The position numbers and the translations under genes were made by a program. 64,000 nt of DNA, taken from NCBI GenBank assembly GCA_947302435.1, contig CAMYVQ010000002.1, forward strand, positions 34,555 to 98,554, in the 5' to 3' direction. Each line of letters starts with the position of its first letter. The first letter of the stretch is position 1. Positions 47,450 to 58,005 of this stretch are shown piece after piece. Source of the DNA: an uncultured Prevotella sp. (lineage in GTDB: Bacteria; Bacteroidota; Bacteroidia; Bacteroidales; Bacteroidaceae). The notes below the pieces were generated by a model. The model did not search any database. It was not told the DNA's origin and saw only the letters and a program-made list of their open reading frames with translations.

Positions 47450-49417
47450 ATGAATATGAAGAACATGAGACAAATGGCATCGTTGCTGGTGTTGCTGCCC
47501 CTAATGGGGTTTGCCAATGAGACAAAAGTGGTTTCGCCCGAAGGCAAACTTGTCGTAACTGTGAATGACGATGGCGGACACGCCACTTACGCCGTGACCT
47601 ACGATGGTGTGTGTGTGATGACTCCCTCGCAACTCGGCTTTAAAGCTGACTTCGGTGACTTCACGCAAGGGCTGACCCTGAAACGTACCAAAGTCGAAAG
47701 CATCGACAAGCGTTACACGATGCGGAAGGTGAAGCAGTCGCAGATGCACTATGTGGCCAATCAGCAAAACATTGATTTCGAGAACAGCAAAGGGCAGAAA
47801 ATGACGGTACAGATGAATGTGTCGGATCATGACATTGTATTCCGTTACCTCATCCCCCGTCAGGAAAATGACAATCCGAAGTGTGCCGTCATCACCGAAG
47901 AAGCCACAAGTTTCCGCATGCCCGACGGCACCACCACATTCCTCTGTCCACAAATAGACCCCATGACGGGCTGGGAACGAACGAAGCCCAGCTATGAAGA
48001 GGAATACAAAGCCAATGCCCCGATGACCGAAAAGTCGAAGTTCGGACAGGGATATACGTTCCCCTGCCTGTTTAACCTCCCTGTGGGGGAGAGTCTTTGG
48101 GTGCTCATCTCCGAGACAGGCGTAGACAGCCACTACTGCGGTTCACACCTGAGTGACTATGATGCAACCAATGGTTATACCATTGCCTATCCGCAACAGG
48201 GCGAGAACAACGGCTTCGGCTCTGCTTCGGCACAGATAGCACTGCCTGGCAAGACACCTTGGCGCACCATCACCGTGGGACAGTCGCTCAAGCCTATCGT
48301 AGAGACCACCATTGCCTACGACGTGGTGGAACCGCTCTATGAGCCATCACAGGAATATAAGGGTGGCCGCTACACTTGGAGCTGGCTTATCTGGCAGGAC
48401 AACAGCATTAACTACGACGACCAGGTGAAGTTCATAGATCTGGCTGCCGCCATGGGCTATGAATACTGCTTGGTGGACAACTGGTGGGACAATAATATCG
48501 GTCGTGAGCGCATTGTTGAACTGTCACGCTATGCACAGTCGAAAGGCGTTTCGCTCATGCTTTGGTACAACTCCAACGGAGCTTGGAACGATGCACCGCA
48601 AACACCTCGCAACTGTCTGTGTACCAGCATTGCACGCGACCGTGAGATGGCATGGCTGAAGAGCATTGGCGTGAAAGGCATCAAGGTGGACTTCTTTGCC
48701 GGCGACAAGCAAGCAACGATGAAACTCTATGAGGACATTCTCTACGATGCCAACCGTTATGGCATACAGGTAATCTTCCACGGCTGCACGCTGCCGCGCG
48801 GTTGGGAGCGCATGTTCCCCAATTTCGTTGCCTCAGAGGCTGTGCTCGCCAGCGAAAACGTGTATTTCTCAGAGCATCATGCCGAGCAGGAACCTTTCCA
48901 GTTAACGATGCATCCCTTCTGCCGAAATGCCGTGGCCACGATGGACTGGGGCGGCGTAATCATGAACAAATATTTGTCGAAAGACAATAAGAGCCGCCAT
49001 GCCCGTCAGACTACCGATGTCTTTGAGATTGCCACTGCCTTCACCAATCAGACTGCCATTCAGTGTGTGGCCATGCAGCCCAACAACTTGGAAGAGCTCC
49101 CTCAGACAGAACTTGACTTCTTGAAGGTTTTGCCTACTACGTGGGATGAGACCCGTTTCCTTGACGGCTATCCTGGCAAGTATGTCGTGCTGGCGCGTCG
49201 CCATGGCGACCAGTGGTATGTGGCAGGGTTGAATGCATTGAAGGAACCGCTTACTTTGACACTCGACTTGTCGGACTTCCATCTGAGTACCTTGCTCACT
49301 GATGCTGTCAATAAGAAAACGAAAGAGGTCAGCTTTTCAAAAGCACCTTTGAAAACCGACAAACGCGGACAGACAAAAATCACGATACAGCCCAATGGTG
49401 GCATCGTGATGTATTAA
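47450..49417 (+). CDS. Glycoside hydrolase family 97
   Basis: GGRYTWSWLIWQDNSINYDDQVKFIDLAAAMGYEYCLVDNWWD, GVKGIKVDFFAGDKQ. Confidence 0.92.
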   Translation: MNMKNMRQMASLLVLLPLMGFANETKVVSPEGKLVVTVNDDGGHATYAVTYDGVCVMTPSQLGFKADFGDFTQGLTLKRTKVESIDKRYTMRKVKQSQMHYVANQQNIDFENSKGQKMTVQMNVSDHDIVFRYLIPRQENDNPKCAVITEEATSFRMPDGTTTFLCPQIDPMTGWERTKPSYEEEYKANAPMTEKSKFGQGYTFPCLFNLPVGESLWVLISETGVDSHYCGSHLSDYDATNGYTIAYPQQGENNGFGSASAQIALPGKTPWRTITVGQSLKPIVETTIAYDVVEPLYEPSQEYKGGRYTWSWLIWQDNSINYDDQVKFIDLAAAMGYEYCLVDNWWDNNIGRERIVELSRYAQSKGVSLMLWYNSNGAWNDAPQTPRNCLCTSIARDREMAWLKSIGVKGIKVDFFAGDKQATMKLYEDILYDANRYGIQVIFHGCTLPRGWERMFPNFVASEAVLASENVYFSEHHAEQEPFQLTMHPFCRNAVATMDWGGVIMNKYLSKDNKSRHARQTTDVFEIATAFTNQTAIQCVAMQPNNLEELPQTELDFLKVLPTTWDETRFLDGYPGKYVVLARRHGDQWYVAGLNALKEPLTLTLDLSDFHLSTLLTDAVNKKTKEVSFSKAPLKTDKRGQTKITIQPNGGIVMY

Positions 49418-49418
49418 G

Positions 49419-49457
49419 AAAAACTCAGGCGCGACACAATTTGCGCCTGAGTTTTTT
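49419..49457. terminator. Bidirectional terminator between GH97 and hutH
   Basis: aaaaactcaggcgc-gacacaattt-gcgcctgagttttt. Confidence 0.9.
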
Positions 49458-49466
49458 AATATGCCC

Positions 49467-50945
49467 TTATCGGCGTAGGAACTGGATGGCCTGTTCGATA
49501 TGGGGGTACATCAGTTCGTCGTTCAGGATGAAAGGCACCACCTTTCTGAACTCTTCATGAATCTTGCAGATGGCCGGACTCGATTTCAACGGCAGGCGGA
49601 AGTCGAGGGCCTGTGCGGCATTGAACAGCTCAATGGCTAATACGCGCTCGGTGTTGTAGATAACCTGGTATAGTTTGATGGCCGCATTGCCACCCATGGA
49701 AACAAGGTCTTCCTGATCCTGGCACGAAGGGATGCTGTCTACCGACGACGGCATGGCCAGCGACTTGTTCAGCGACACGCACGAAGCGGCGGTGTACTGC
49801 GTAATCATGAAGCCGCTGTTCACGCCCGGATTGGCCACGAGGAACGAGGGAAGTCCGCGCGTTCCCGACACAAGCCGGTAGATGCGGCGCTCACTGATGT
49901 CGGCCAGTTCGCTGAGTGCTATGGCGAGGAAGTCAATAGGCAGGGCAATCGGTTCGCCATGGAAGTTGCCGGCAGAGATGATCAGGTCTTCTTCGGGGCA
50001 GACCGTCGGGTTGTCGGTGGCTGAGTTGATTTCAATGTCAATAACCGACTTCACGTAGCGGATGGTGTCTTTCACAGCACCATGCACCTGCGGCACACAG
50101 CGGAACGAGTAGGGATCCTGCACATGGGCCTTGATGTTATTGATAATCTGGCTGCCCTCCAATAGCTCGCGCATGCGTTTGGCCGTCTCAATCTGTCCGA
50201 GGTGCGGGCGCACGGCATGGACGGCATGGGTGAAGGGCTCTATGCGACCGTCGAAAGCGTCGAGACTCATGGCGGCAATCTTGTCGGCCCATTCGGAGAG
50301 CCGCTGCGCTTCGAGCAGTGCCCAAACGGCAAAGGCACTCATGTTCTGTGTGCCATTCAGCAGGGCCAAGCCCTCCTTTGAAGCCAGTTCGATGGGTTTC
50401 CAGCGCTTCTTGCGGCAGAGTTCCTCACCCGAAATGACCTTGCCCTGATACTCCACTTCGCCCAATCCGATAAGTGGCAGGCAGAGATGGGCCAATGGCA
50501 CTAAGTCGCCCGATGCTCCCAAGGAGCCTTGACGATAGACCACGGGGTAGACATCGTTGTTGAAGAACTGTACGAGTCGCTGCACGGTGTCGAGCTTGCA
50601 GCCCGAATAGCCGTAGCTCAGCGACTGGATCTTCAGCAGCATCATGATTTTCACAATGTCCTTGGGGACACGCTCACCTACGCCGCAGGCATGGCTCTTG
50701 ATAAGGTTGATTTGCAACTGTGACAGCTGGTCCTTGCCGATGGAGACGTTACAGAGCGAACCGAAGCCCGTGGTCACGCCGTAGACGGGGGCACCGTTGG
50801 AGGCTATTTTCTTGTCAAGATACTGACGACATTTGCGGATGCGCTGCTTGGCATCTTCCGACAGTTCCAGTTTCTCACCGTTTCTGATGATTTCGCCGAT
50901 GCGCTCAATAGTGAGGTGATCGGTTGAGATAAGATGTGTTGCCAT
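49467..50945 (-). CDS. hutH: Histidine ammonia-lyase
   Basis: VYGVTTGFGSL, RQGSLGASGDLVPLAHL (MIO ASG), LLNGTQNMSAFAV, CQDQEDLVSMG. Confidence 0.94.
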   Translation of the reverse strand: MATHLISTDHLTIERIGEIIRNGEKLELSEDAKQRIRKCRQYLDKKIASNGAPVYGVTTGFGSLCNVSIGKDQLSQLQINLIKSHACGVGERVPKDIVKIMMLLKIQSLSYGYSGCKLDTVQRLVQFFNNDVYPVVYRQGSLGASGDLVPLAHLCLPLIGLGEVEYQGKVISGEELCRKKRWKPIELASKEGLALLNGTQNMSAFAVWALLEAQRLSEWADKIAAMSLDAFDGRIEPFTHAVHAVRPHLGQIETAKRMRELLEGSQIINNIKAHVQDPYSFRCVPQVHGAVKDTIRYVKSVIDIEINSATDNPTVCPEEDLIISAGNFHGEPIALPIDFLAIALSELADISERRIYRLVSGTRGLPSFLVANPGVNSGFMITQYTAASCVSLNKSLAMPSSVDSIPSCQDQEDLVSMGGNAAIKLYQVIYNTERVLAIELFNAAQALDFRLPLKSSPAICKIHEEFRKVVPFILNDELMYPHIEQAIQFLRR

Positions 50946-51068
50946 AGTGTGATTTGGATATTTTCTGCAAAGGTATAGAATTTAGTGGAAAAATCAAAGA
51001 AAAGATGAAGAGTTTCGTATGTTTTTATTAATTTTGCAGAATCTTTGAACCATAATAAAAGAAATGAC

Positions 51069-51683
51069 ATGAAGAAGATTTTTTCGATAGCAATTGTATT
51101 GCTCATAGTGTTGGGTGCTAAGGCACAGCGTGAGGAAGGCTCGGTGACGGTTCAGCCCCGTGCCGGTGTCAACATGTCGAAGTTGGACGACTACAACAAA
51201 ATGAAGTTCGGTTATAATTTCGGAATCGAAATGGAATACCAGATGACCGAACAGCTGAGTCTTTCAGCAGCGTTGATGTATTCCGACCAGGGAGGAAAGG
51301 ATGATGAGGACGGGATGAAGGTGACACTCGACATCGACTACGTCAATGTCCCCATCATGCTCAATTACTATGTGGCTCCTGAGGTGTTGCCCGGATTAGC
51401 CGTTAAGGCAGGTGTTCAACCGGCATTCCGTACCAAGACCACCGTCAAGGCCGATGGCATCAAGATGGATGTTGACGAGTTGTTCAATTTAATGGGACTT
51501 CCAAATTCAACAATGAGCAAGTTCATGTTTTCTGTTCCTGTAGGCCTTTCCTATGAGTTCAGGAATGTTGTGCTGGATGCCCGTTATAATATTGGTATTA
51601 GCGATATGTTCAAAGGAGAAGGAAAGATGCGTAACAATGTCATTCAGGTGACATTGGGCTATAAGTTCGACGCAGAGTTCTAA
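51069..51683 (+). CDS. Outer-membrane beta-barrel protein
   Basis: MKKIFSIAIVLLIVLGAKAQ signal peptide; PRAGVNMSKLDDYNKMKFGYNFGIEMEYQ. Confidence 0.85.
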   Translation: MKKIFSIAIVLLIVLGAKAQREEGSVTVQPRAGVNMSKLDDYNKMKFGYNFGIEMEYQMTEQLSLSAALMYSDQGGKDDEDGMKVTLDIDYVNVPIMLNYYVAPEVLPGLAVKAGVQPAFRTKTTVKADGIKMDVDELFNLMGLPNSTMSKFMFSVPVGLSYEFRNVVLDARYNIGISDMFKGEGKMRNNVIQVTLGYKFDAEF

Positions 51684-51717
51684 ACGATTCCCTTTTCTTT
51701 ATTCGTTACAAAATTTT

Positions 51718-51754
51718 GATGCCTGTTCAGCTTCGTCGTAGCTGGACAGGCATC
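51718..51754 (+). terminator. Hairpin, probable terminator
   Basis: gatgcctgttcagct...agctggacaggcatc. Confidence 0.7.
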
Positions 51755-51806
51755 ATTCTGAAATATTCCTCCGACTGTTTTCCGAAGAACAGTGGATTCT
51801 GGATCG

Positions 51807-52865
51807 TTAGTCGGCTGCCTCAAATTCGCGCAGGAACTGGGTATCGTTCTCCGAGAACATACGCAGGTCGCTGACACGGTATTTCAGGTTGGTGATACGC
51901 TCCACACCCATGCCGAAGGCGTAGCCGCTATAGATACTGCTGTCGATGCCGCACTGTTCGAGCACGTTCGGGTCGACCATGCCGCATCCCAGGATTTCCA
52001 CCCAACCGGTGTGCTTGCAGAAGCCGCAACCTTCGCCACCGCAGATGAAGCACGAGATGTCCATCTCTGCCGAAGGCTCCGTGAAGGGGAAGTAAGAGGG
52101 GCGCAAGCGAATCTTTGTGTCGGCACCGAACATCTCCTTGGCAAATGAGAGCAGCACCTGTTTCAGGTCGGTGAACGAGACGTTCTTGTCGATATACAGT
52201 CCTTCCACCTGATGGAAGAAGCAGTGGGCGCGGGCGGTAATGGCCTCATTGCGATAGACACGGCCTGGGCAGATCACGCGGATGGGGGCGGTCAGCTTGC
52301 CGTCTTCGGTATGCATGTGTTCCATGACACGGGCCTGAACGCTTGATGTGTGGGAACGAAGGAGGATATTTTTCGTCACATCGTTCGGATGCTGGCTGAC
52401 GAAGAACGTGTCCTGCATGTCGCGGGCGGGATGGTCGGCGGCAAAGTTCATCTTGGTGAAGATGTGCAGGTCGTCCTCCACCTCGGGACCGTCGGCCAGC
52501 ACGAAGCCCATACGCGAGAAAATGTCGATGATTTCGTTGGTGACGATGGTGAGCGGATGGCGCGTACCCAACTGGATGGGGTAAGGTGTCCGGCTGAGGT
52601 CGATGCTCTCGTCGCCGCTTTCCTGTGTCTGGCACTCTTCGCGCAGTTGGTTGATGCGCTCTGTGGCGAGGGTCTTCAGCTCGTTGATCTTCATGCCGAC
52701 GGTCTTCTTCTCGTCAGCAGCCACGTTGCGGAAGTCGTTCATCAGTGCCGTGATTTCACCCTTCTTGCTAAGGTATTTCAGACGAAGCTGTTCCACTTCG
52801 TCTGCATTCTTTGCACTCAGCGTCTGTACTTCTTTCAGAAGCTCGTCTATCTTGTCAAGTATCAT
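51807..52865 (-). CDS. pheS: Phenylalanyl-tRNA synthetase alpha subunit
   Basis: HPLTIVTNEIIDIFSRMGFVLADGPEVEDD, LLRSHTSSVQARVM, GLYIDKNVSFTDLK, FGMGVERI. Confidence 0.97.
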   Translation of the reverse strand: MILDKIDELLKEVQTLSAKNADEVEQLRLKYLSKKGEITALMNDFRNVAADEKKTVGMKINELKTLATERINQLREECQTQESGDESIDLSRTPYPIQLGTRHPLTIVTNEIIDIFSRMGFVLADGPEVEDDLHIFTKMNFAADHPARDMQDTFFVSQHPNDVTKNILLRSHTSSVQARVMEHMHTEDGKLTAPIRVICPGRVYRNEAITARAHCFFHQVEGLYIDKNVSFTDLKQVLLSFAKEMFGADTKIRLRPSYFPFTEPSAEMDISCFICGGEGCGFCKHTGWVEILGCGMVDPNVLEQCGIDSSIYSGYAFGMGVERITNLKYRVSDLRMFSENDTQFLREFEAAD

Positions 52866-52913
52866 AATTTATATATAAATTGCAATTTGGGGTGCAAAGT
52901 TAATTAAAAAAAA

Positions 52914-52942
52914 GAAAACAGCGAAAGATTTGCGCTGTTTTC
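52914..52942 (-). terminator. Rho-independent terminator of the AAA_28-type ATPase gene
   Basis: gaaaacagcg-aaagatttg-cgctgttttc, T-tract on the minus strand. Confidence 0.85.
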
Positions 52943-52948
52943 GTGTTT

Positions 52949-54049
52949 TTAACGCTTCTTTGCCAGGTTATAATTGTAGTACTGTGTGCTGCACGTAATG
53001 TCTTCGATCACGCGGATGAAGGGTGGGAATTTCACGCTCTTGTGCTCGGTGATGCCCTTCGTCTCAAGAATGACGAGTCCGTCTAACCAGTCCTTGTAGA
53101 AGTCCAGCTCGAAGTATTGACCCTTCCAGATGAAGCTCTTGCGCAGTTTGTGGATGGTCTGTCGTTCGGGGTCGGCCAAGGCGAGCATCATCTCGTAAAG
53201 ACTGTTGTTGATCTGTCGCTCGGTGACAATCTCCTCCTTTGGCGAGATGCGTTTGCGCGTGGTGTGGACGTTGACCACCTTTCCCTGCCATGCGCGGCGG
53301 CGCAAGCGCACCTCGCATCCCGGCTCGCCCAGCAGGTAGCACTGTGTGATTTCGCTTTCGATGCAGTCGTCAGGCACATCGCCCACCACTTCAACCTTGT
53401 ACTTACGCTCGTCGACGATGGGCTGTGGCAGGCTGAGCACATCGCTGATTTCCTTTACCACGCGGTTCATCTTCTTGTCGAAGTCCTCGTCGTTGTTGAT
53501 GACGCGCAGATGGGGGTGTCCCGTCCATGCCTTGATGACCTTCTTGTCTAACGAACGGGCGATGCGGAGGCCCTCGGCATCGTTGCTCTCATTGCGCGAG
53601 GCATTGTTGGCCGTGGTGTAGAACTGTTCGGCACCGTCGGCAGCCGACACGAGGTGGAGCACGGCATTGTAGCGCTGGCGTAGTTCGGGCGTTGAAGTAC
53701 CCACGGCGCGGGTAATCTGTTCCCATGTCTCGGGTGTCATATAGGCGGAGATGTCCATGGTGCCGCGGTCGCAGACGATGATGCAGTCCTCCTCGCATTC
53801 CTGTGCCATGCGCGTGAACTTGTCTTCGAGCATCATCTGTATCTCAAGCGTGGCTTTCTCGCCCTCGTAGAAAAAGCCTTTGTTCCGGGTGAGATAGTCC
53901 ATGCCGGCCTGTGTGAACAGGGTGGGGACTTCGGGGATGGTGAACACCTTGAAACCAAGGCTGGAAAAGTGCTCAATGACGCGCACCAGTGCCGATGTCT
54001 TTCCGGCGCAGGGGCCGCCTGTCAGTACAATTTTAGTGATATTGCCCAT
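52949..54049 (-). CDS. AAA_28-type ATPase with C-terminal CYTH-like domain
   Basis: KIVLTGGPCAGKTSAL P-loop, CIIVCDRGTMD; C-terminal CYTH-like pattern EVRLRRRAWQGKVVNVHTTRKRI ... YFELDFY. Confidence 0.8.
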   Translation of the reverse strand: MGNITKIVLTGGPCAGKTSALVRVIEHFSSLGFKVFTIPEVPTLFTQAGMDYLTRNKGFFYEGEKATLEIQMMLEDKFTRMAQECEEDCIIVCDRGTMDISAYMTPETWEQITRAVGTSTPELRQRYNAVLHLVSAADGAEQFYTTANNASRNESNDAEGLRIARSLDKKVIKAWTGHPHLRVINNDEDFDKKMNRVVKEISDVLSLPQPIVDERKYKVEVVGDVPDDCIESEITQCYLLGEPGCEVRLRRRAWQGKVVNVHTTRKRISPKEEIVTERQINNSLYEMMLALADPERQTIHKLRKSFIWKGQYFELDFYKDWLDGLVILETKGITEHKSVKFPPFIRVIEDITCSTQYYNYNLAKKR

Positions 54050-54142
54050 AATGAATGTTTTCTGGTTGCAAAAGTACTAAATATTTTTGAATGCAAAGAA
54101 AAATAAATTGTATTTAATCATTCTTTATTCGTAATTATTTCC

Positions 54143-54150
54143 TACCTTTG
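54143..54150 (+). promoter_or_regulatory. Bacteroidetes-type -7 box (TACCTTTG)
   Basis: TAnnTTTG upstream of 54186. Confidence 0.6.
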
Positions 54151-54185
54151 CACACCGAAAAAGCAACAATAGCGTGTTCGTAAAG

Positions 54186-55013
54186 ATGAAAAAGGGTTTG
54201 GTGGCTTCCGTACTTGCAGGAGCGGTACTGGTGGCTTGCACCGAAGGGCATCGGGGAATCAGTTCGCTGACTTCTCTTTCTGCCGATAGTGACGAGTTGG
54301 ACGACTCGGCAGCGATAGAGGAAGAAGTGGAAATGGTGCCACGGGAAGCCGACGAGCTGTTCGATGATTTCTTCTTCAACTACGCCTCGAACCGCCGTTG
54401 GCAGCAGGAACGCACGATGTTCCCCTTGTCGGTGGTTGATGGGGCAAAGACGACGAAGATAGCGCAGCGGCAGTGGAAGCAGGAGCCGTTTTTCATGAAT
54501 CAGGATTACTACACGCTGATCTTCGATTCCCAGCTCCAGATGGAATTGGTGCTCGACACGGCAGTCATCGATGCTACGGTGGAGCGTATAAACCTTGACG
54601 AGGGCCGTGTACAGCAGTTCCTCTTCAGTCGGCGCAGCGGTCGTTGGATGCTCCATGAAATCAGATGGCAGCCGTTGCCCCATAACCCGAACGCGCAATT
54701 CCTGAGCTTCTATCAGCGTTTCGTCGCTGACTCGCTTTTCCAACATGAGAGCCTGGCCGATCAGATAGAGTTCTCCGGCCCTGATCCTGACGACGATTTC
54801 TCTGTGCTTGAGGGGGTGATTACGCCTGACTTTTGGGATGCCTTCAAGCCTGAGCTGCCCGAACACCTATTATATAATATAGTGTATGGCCATCAGAACC
54901 CGGCAGCGACGCAGAAGATTTTCTTGCTTCGTGGCATTGCCAACGGTTTGGAGATGGAAATCACCTTCCAACTGAAACGCGGACACTGGAAACTGACGCA
55001 ACTGATGATGTGA
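54186..55013 (+). CDS. DUF4348-like lipoprotein
   Basis: MKKGLVASVLAGAVLVACTEG lipobox; DELFDDFFFNYASNRRWQQERTMFPL. Confidence 0.7.
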   Translation: MKKGLVASVLAGAVLVACTEGHRGISSLTSLSADSDELDDSAAIEEEVEMVPREADELFDDFFFNYASNRRWQQERTMFPLSVVDGAKTTKIAQRQWKQEPFFMNQDYYTLIFDSQLQMELVLDTAVIDATVERINLDEGRVQQFLFSRRSGRWMLHEIRWQPLPHNPNAQFLSFYQRFVADSLFQHESLADQIEFSGPDPDDDFSVLEGVITPDFWDAFKPELPEHLLYNIVYGHQNPAATQKIFLLRGIANGLEMEITFQLKRGHWKLTQLMM

Positions 55014-55017
55014 CGAT

Positions 55018-56025
55018 ATGAAAGATTTATGCGATTATAGTTTGCGGAAGCACAATACGTTCGGTATTGAGGCCAAGTGTCGTCGCTACGTGGAATTTTC
55101 CTCTATTGAAGAGGCCGCTCTTGTGGCCCGGCAACTCAACGAACCTTTCTTGATAATCGGTGGGGGCAGTAATCTGCTGCTGACACGCGACTATGAGGGA
55201 GTCGTGGTGCGTTCGGACATCCATGGCTGTGAGGTGGTGGCTGCAGACGACGGGGAAGTGCTCGTCAGAGTCGGTAGTGGTGAGGAGTGGGATGCCATGG
55301 TGGCCCGTTTCGTGGAAAACGGCTGGCACGGTGCCGAAAACTTGTCGCTTATTCCGGGTGATGTAGGCGCATCGGCCGTTCAGAATATCGGAGCCTATGG
55401 CATGGAGGTCTGCCAACTGATTGAAAAGGTGGAAGCCGTCCGTATGGGTACGGGTGAGCCGGTTGTCTTCACTGCCCATGAGTGCCAGTATGGTTATCGT
55501 CAGAGCCGGTTCAAGAATGAGTGGCACAACAAGTTTTTGATTACACATGTCACTTATCGCCTCTCCCGACAGTTTGAACCCCATCTTGACTATGGTAATG
55601 TGAAGCAGGAGTTGCAGCTTCGCGGCATTCTCCAGCCTACTGCTGCCCAGCTTCGCGAAGTGATTGTGACCATTCGTCGTGAGAAACTGCCCGATCCGAA
55701 AGTGGAGGGCAATGCCGGCAGCTTCTTCATGAACCCCGTGGTGAGTCGCGAGAAGTTTGAGACGTTGCTGAAAGAATACCCTGGCATGCCACATTATTAT
55801 ATAAATGACTGTCACGAAAAGATTCCCGCAGGCTGGATGATTGACCAGTGCGGCTGGAAAGGCCGCACCTTGGGTCGTGCCGGCGTGCATGCCAAGCAGG
55901 CGTTGGTGCTCGTGAACCGTGGCGGTGCTACGGGACAGGAGGTCGTCGACCTGTGCAATGCCATCCGCCACGATGTACGCGACCGCTTCGGCATAGACCT
56001 TCATCCGGAAGTGAACATCGTATAA
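55018..56025 (+). CDS. murB: UDP-N-acetylmuramate dehydrogenase
   Basis: LRKHNTFGIEAKC, FLIIGGGSNLLLTRDYEG, NLSLIPGDVGASAVQNIGAYGMEV, GNAGSFFMNPVV. Confidence 0.97.
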   Translation: MKDLCDYSLRKHNTFGIEAKCRRYVEFSSIEEAALVARQLNEPFLIIGGGSNLLLTRDYEGVVVRSDIHGCEVVAADDGEVLVRVGSGEEWDAMVARFVENGWHGAENLSLIPGDVGASAVQNIGAYGMEVCQLIEKVEAVRMGTGEPVVFTAHECQYGYRQSRFKNEWHNKFLITHVTYRLSRQFEPHLDYGNVKQELQLRGILQPTAAQLREVIVTIRREKLPDPKVEGNAGSFFMNPVVSREKFETLLKEYPGMPHYYINDCHEKIPAGWMIDQCGWKGRTLGRAGVHAKQALVLVNRGGATGQEVVDLCNAIRHDVRDRFGIDLHPEVNIV

Positions 56026-56075
56026 CCTAAGGTCATGTATGCCGCGACTCTGTCGCGGCTCCAATATAGAAGCAA

Positions 56076-56843
56076 ATGAAGATCACCTTTCTCGGAACCG
56101 GAACATCGTGCGGAGTGCCTGTGATTGGGTGCCAGTGTGAGGTGTGTAGAAGTACCGACCCGAAGGACAAGCGGTTGCGCTGTTCCATTCTTGTAGAGAC
56201 CGAAACAACCCGTATTCTCGTAGATATAGGGCCTGACTTCCGCTTGCAGGTACTGCCTGTGCCTTTCCGCCGTATCGACGCCATCCTGATTACCCATTCC
56301 CATTACGACCATGTGGGTGGCATGGACGATATCCGCCCTTACTGTCAGTTTGGCGAGATCAATGTCTATGCCGATCCCATTGCCCGGAAGTCCATGCTCC
56401 AGATGCTGCCCTATTGCTTTGCCGAGCATCGCTATCCTGGGGTGCCGGCCATTGGCCTTCATGAAATCCATGCTGGCAGCCAGATGCGTTTTGGCGATAT
56501 CGATGTCCTTCCGTTCCAGGTGATGCACGGCAAGCTGCCCATCTTAGGCTATCGTTTTGGCCGCTTTGCCTATATCACCGACATGAAGACGATGGCAGAC
56601 GATCAGGTTGCCCTGCTCGACGGGGTGGAGACGATGGTTGTGAACGCGCTTCGCTTCGACAAGCCCCATCACTCCCATCAACTTGTCGACGATGCTGTGG
56701 CTTTTGCCCGTAGGGTAGGGGTACAGCGCACCCTGCTCACCCATGTCTGTCACGATGTCGGCCTTCATGAGGAAGTGAACCGCAAGCTGCCCGCAGGCTT
56801 TGAATTGGCCTATGACGGTCAGGTGATAGAAATTGCGGATTGA
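56076..56843 (+). CDS. MBL-fold metallohydrolase (PhnP-like)
   Basis: MKITFLGTGTSCGVPVIGCQCEVCRS, ITHSHYDHVGGMDDIRPY. Confidence 0.92.
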   Translation: MKITFLGTGTSCGVPVIGCQCEVCRSTDPKDKRLRCSILVETETTRILVDIGPDFRLQVLPVPFRRIDAILITHSHYDHVGGMDDIRPYCQFGEINVYADPIARKSMLQMLPYCFAEHRYPGVPAIGLHEIHAGSQMRFGDIDVLPFQVMHGKLPILGYRFGRFAYITDMKTMADDQVALLDGVETMVVNALRFDKPHHSHQLVDDAVAFARRVGVQRTLLTHVCHDVGLHEEVNRKLPAGFELAYDGQVIEIAD

Positions 56844-56915
56844 TGGTATGAATAAAAAACTGATGAAGAAAATCCATATAGATGTGATTGTCTTCATCAG
56901 TCTGAAAAAGTCCTC

Positions 56916-57197
56916 TTAGCGTCTCTTTTTCTTTTTCGAGTCATCCTTTCTGAAAAAGTCGAGCACTCCGCTATAGTTTTTTATCAGCTTGCGCACCAAT
57001 AGGAATGCGTCGATAGCCGTAATACTGTTGGCCACAAGGGTGGCAATGTACTCGCCTCGCGTTGAGTTTTCCTGTTTCTTGAAAATACCGTTCCACAGGG
57101 TGACAATCTTTTCGCCTTCGCGATTGATGTCCTCACTCAGTTGGTCGCGGCGCAGCTGGATTTCCTCCAGTGTGTTATAGGCTTTCACAGTTTCCAT
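56916..57197 (-). CDS. Small conserved hypothetical protein
   Basis: 93 aa, operon-like with the two following minus-strand genes. Confidence 0.6.
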   Translation of the reverse strand: METVKAYNTLEEIQLRRDQLSEDINREGEKIVTLWNGIFKKQENSTRGEYIATLVANSITAIDAFLLVRKLIKNYSGVLDFFRKDDSKKKKRR

Positions 57198-57201
57198 AGC
57201 T

Positions 57202-57549
57202 TTAACTCATCAGAAGGTTGGCAAGGAAGTGTACGAGCGGCCGCTCAATCCACGACTTGCGGAAATAGTAGAACGCAAAGAGCAATAGCAGATGGGCGGC
57301 TGACACAATCATGAAAGCACCCGTCAGTCCGGTGTACCGGGACAGCCAGAAGGAGATGCCAAGCCAGAAGAACAGCAGCACGGCCACGATGATGATGATG
57401 AACAGAACGGCCAAGGCCAGTGCCGTGAACAGGCGCACCACCTTGTCGATGACCGTGAGCTTCGTGTATTCCGTCTGAAGGCTCAGGTATCTTTTCAGCA
57501 CCTCAATGAGCTGTGCTATGGTCTCAACATTCTTGTCGCTCGACAGCAT
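57202..57549 (-). CDS. Phage-holin-family-like membrane protein
   Basis: Two TM segments, ALALAVLFIIIIVAVLLFFWLGISFWLSR. Confidence 0.6.
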   Translation of the reverse strand: MLSSDKNVETIAQLIEVLKRYLSLQTEYTKLTVIDKVVRLFTALALAVLFIIIIVAVLLFFWLGISFWLSRYTGLTGAFMIVSAAHLLLLFAFYYFRKSWIERPLVHFLANLLMS

Positions 57550-57552
57550 TGC

Positions 57553-57762
57553 TTACTCCTCTGTAACGTCTTGGATATCGTCAACAAGATCGCCAACCTC
57601 CTTACGGTTCAGCTTGATGTTGTGCTTCTTGAGGAAGTCCTCAACAGCATCAGTGATTTTTACACGGGTGTCGCTGCCCTTTTCGGGAGCCATCAGAATA
57701 CCAAGTGCTGCGCCGGCGATTGCACCGCCAAGGAATGCGCCAATGTAACCTAAACTTTTCAT
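57553..57762 (-). CDS. YtxH-domain protein
   Basis: MKSLGYIGAFLGGAIAGAALGILMAPEKGSDTRVKI. Confidence 0.85.
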   Translation of the reverse strand: MKSLGYIGAFLGGAIAGAALGILMAPEKGSDTRVKITDAVEDFLKKHNIKLNRKEVGDLVDDIQDVTEE

Positions 57763-58005
57763 AATAGTTAGTCTTTTAAAGTGAAACTTATAAATAGTCG
57801 TTTTCGTTAGCAAAAATACAAAGATTTCTTGAAAATAAGCCGAAAATGCTGCCATTTTTTGTTAAAATCGATATAATTTGCCAAAATTACAAATTTTATC
57901 TGTCATTTTTATTCGTTTTTTCCCCGATATTTCGTATCTTCGCAGCGAATTAATATTGATTGAGAAAGTTAAGTATAAGAAATAAACGCATTTAAATTTT
58001 TTATT

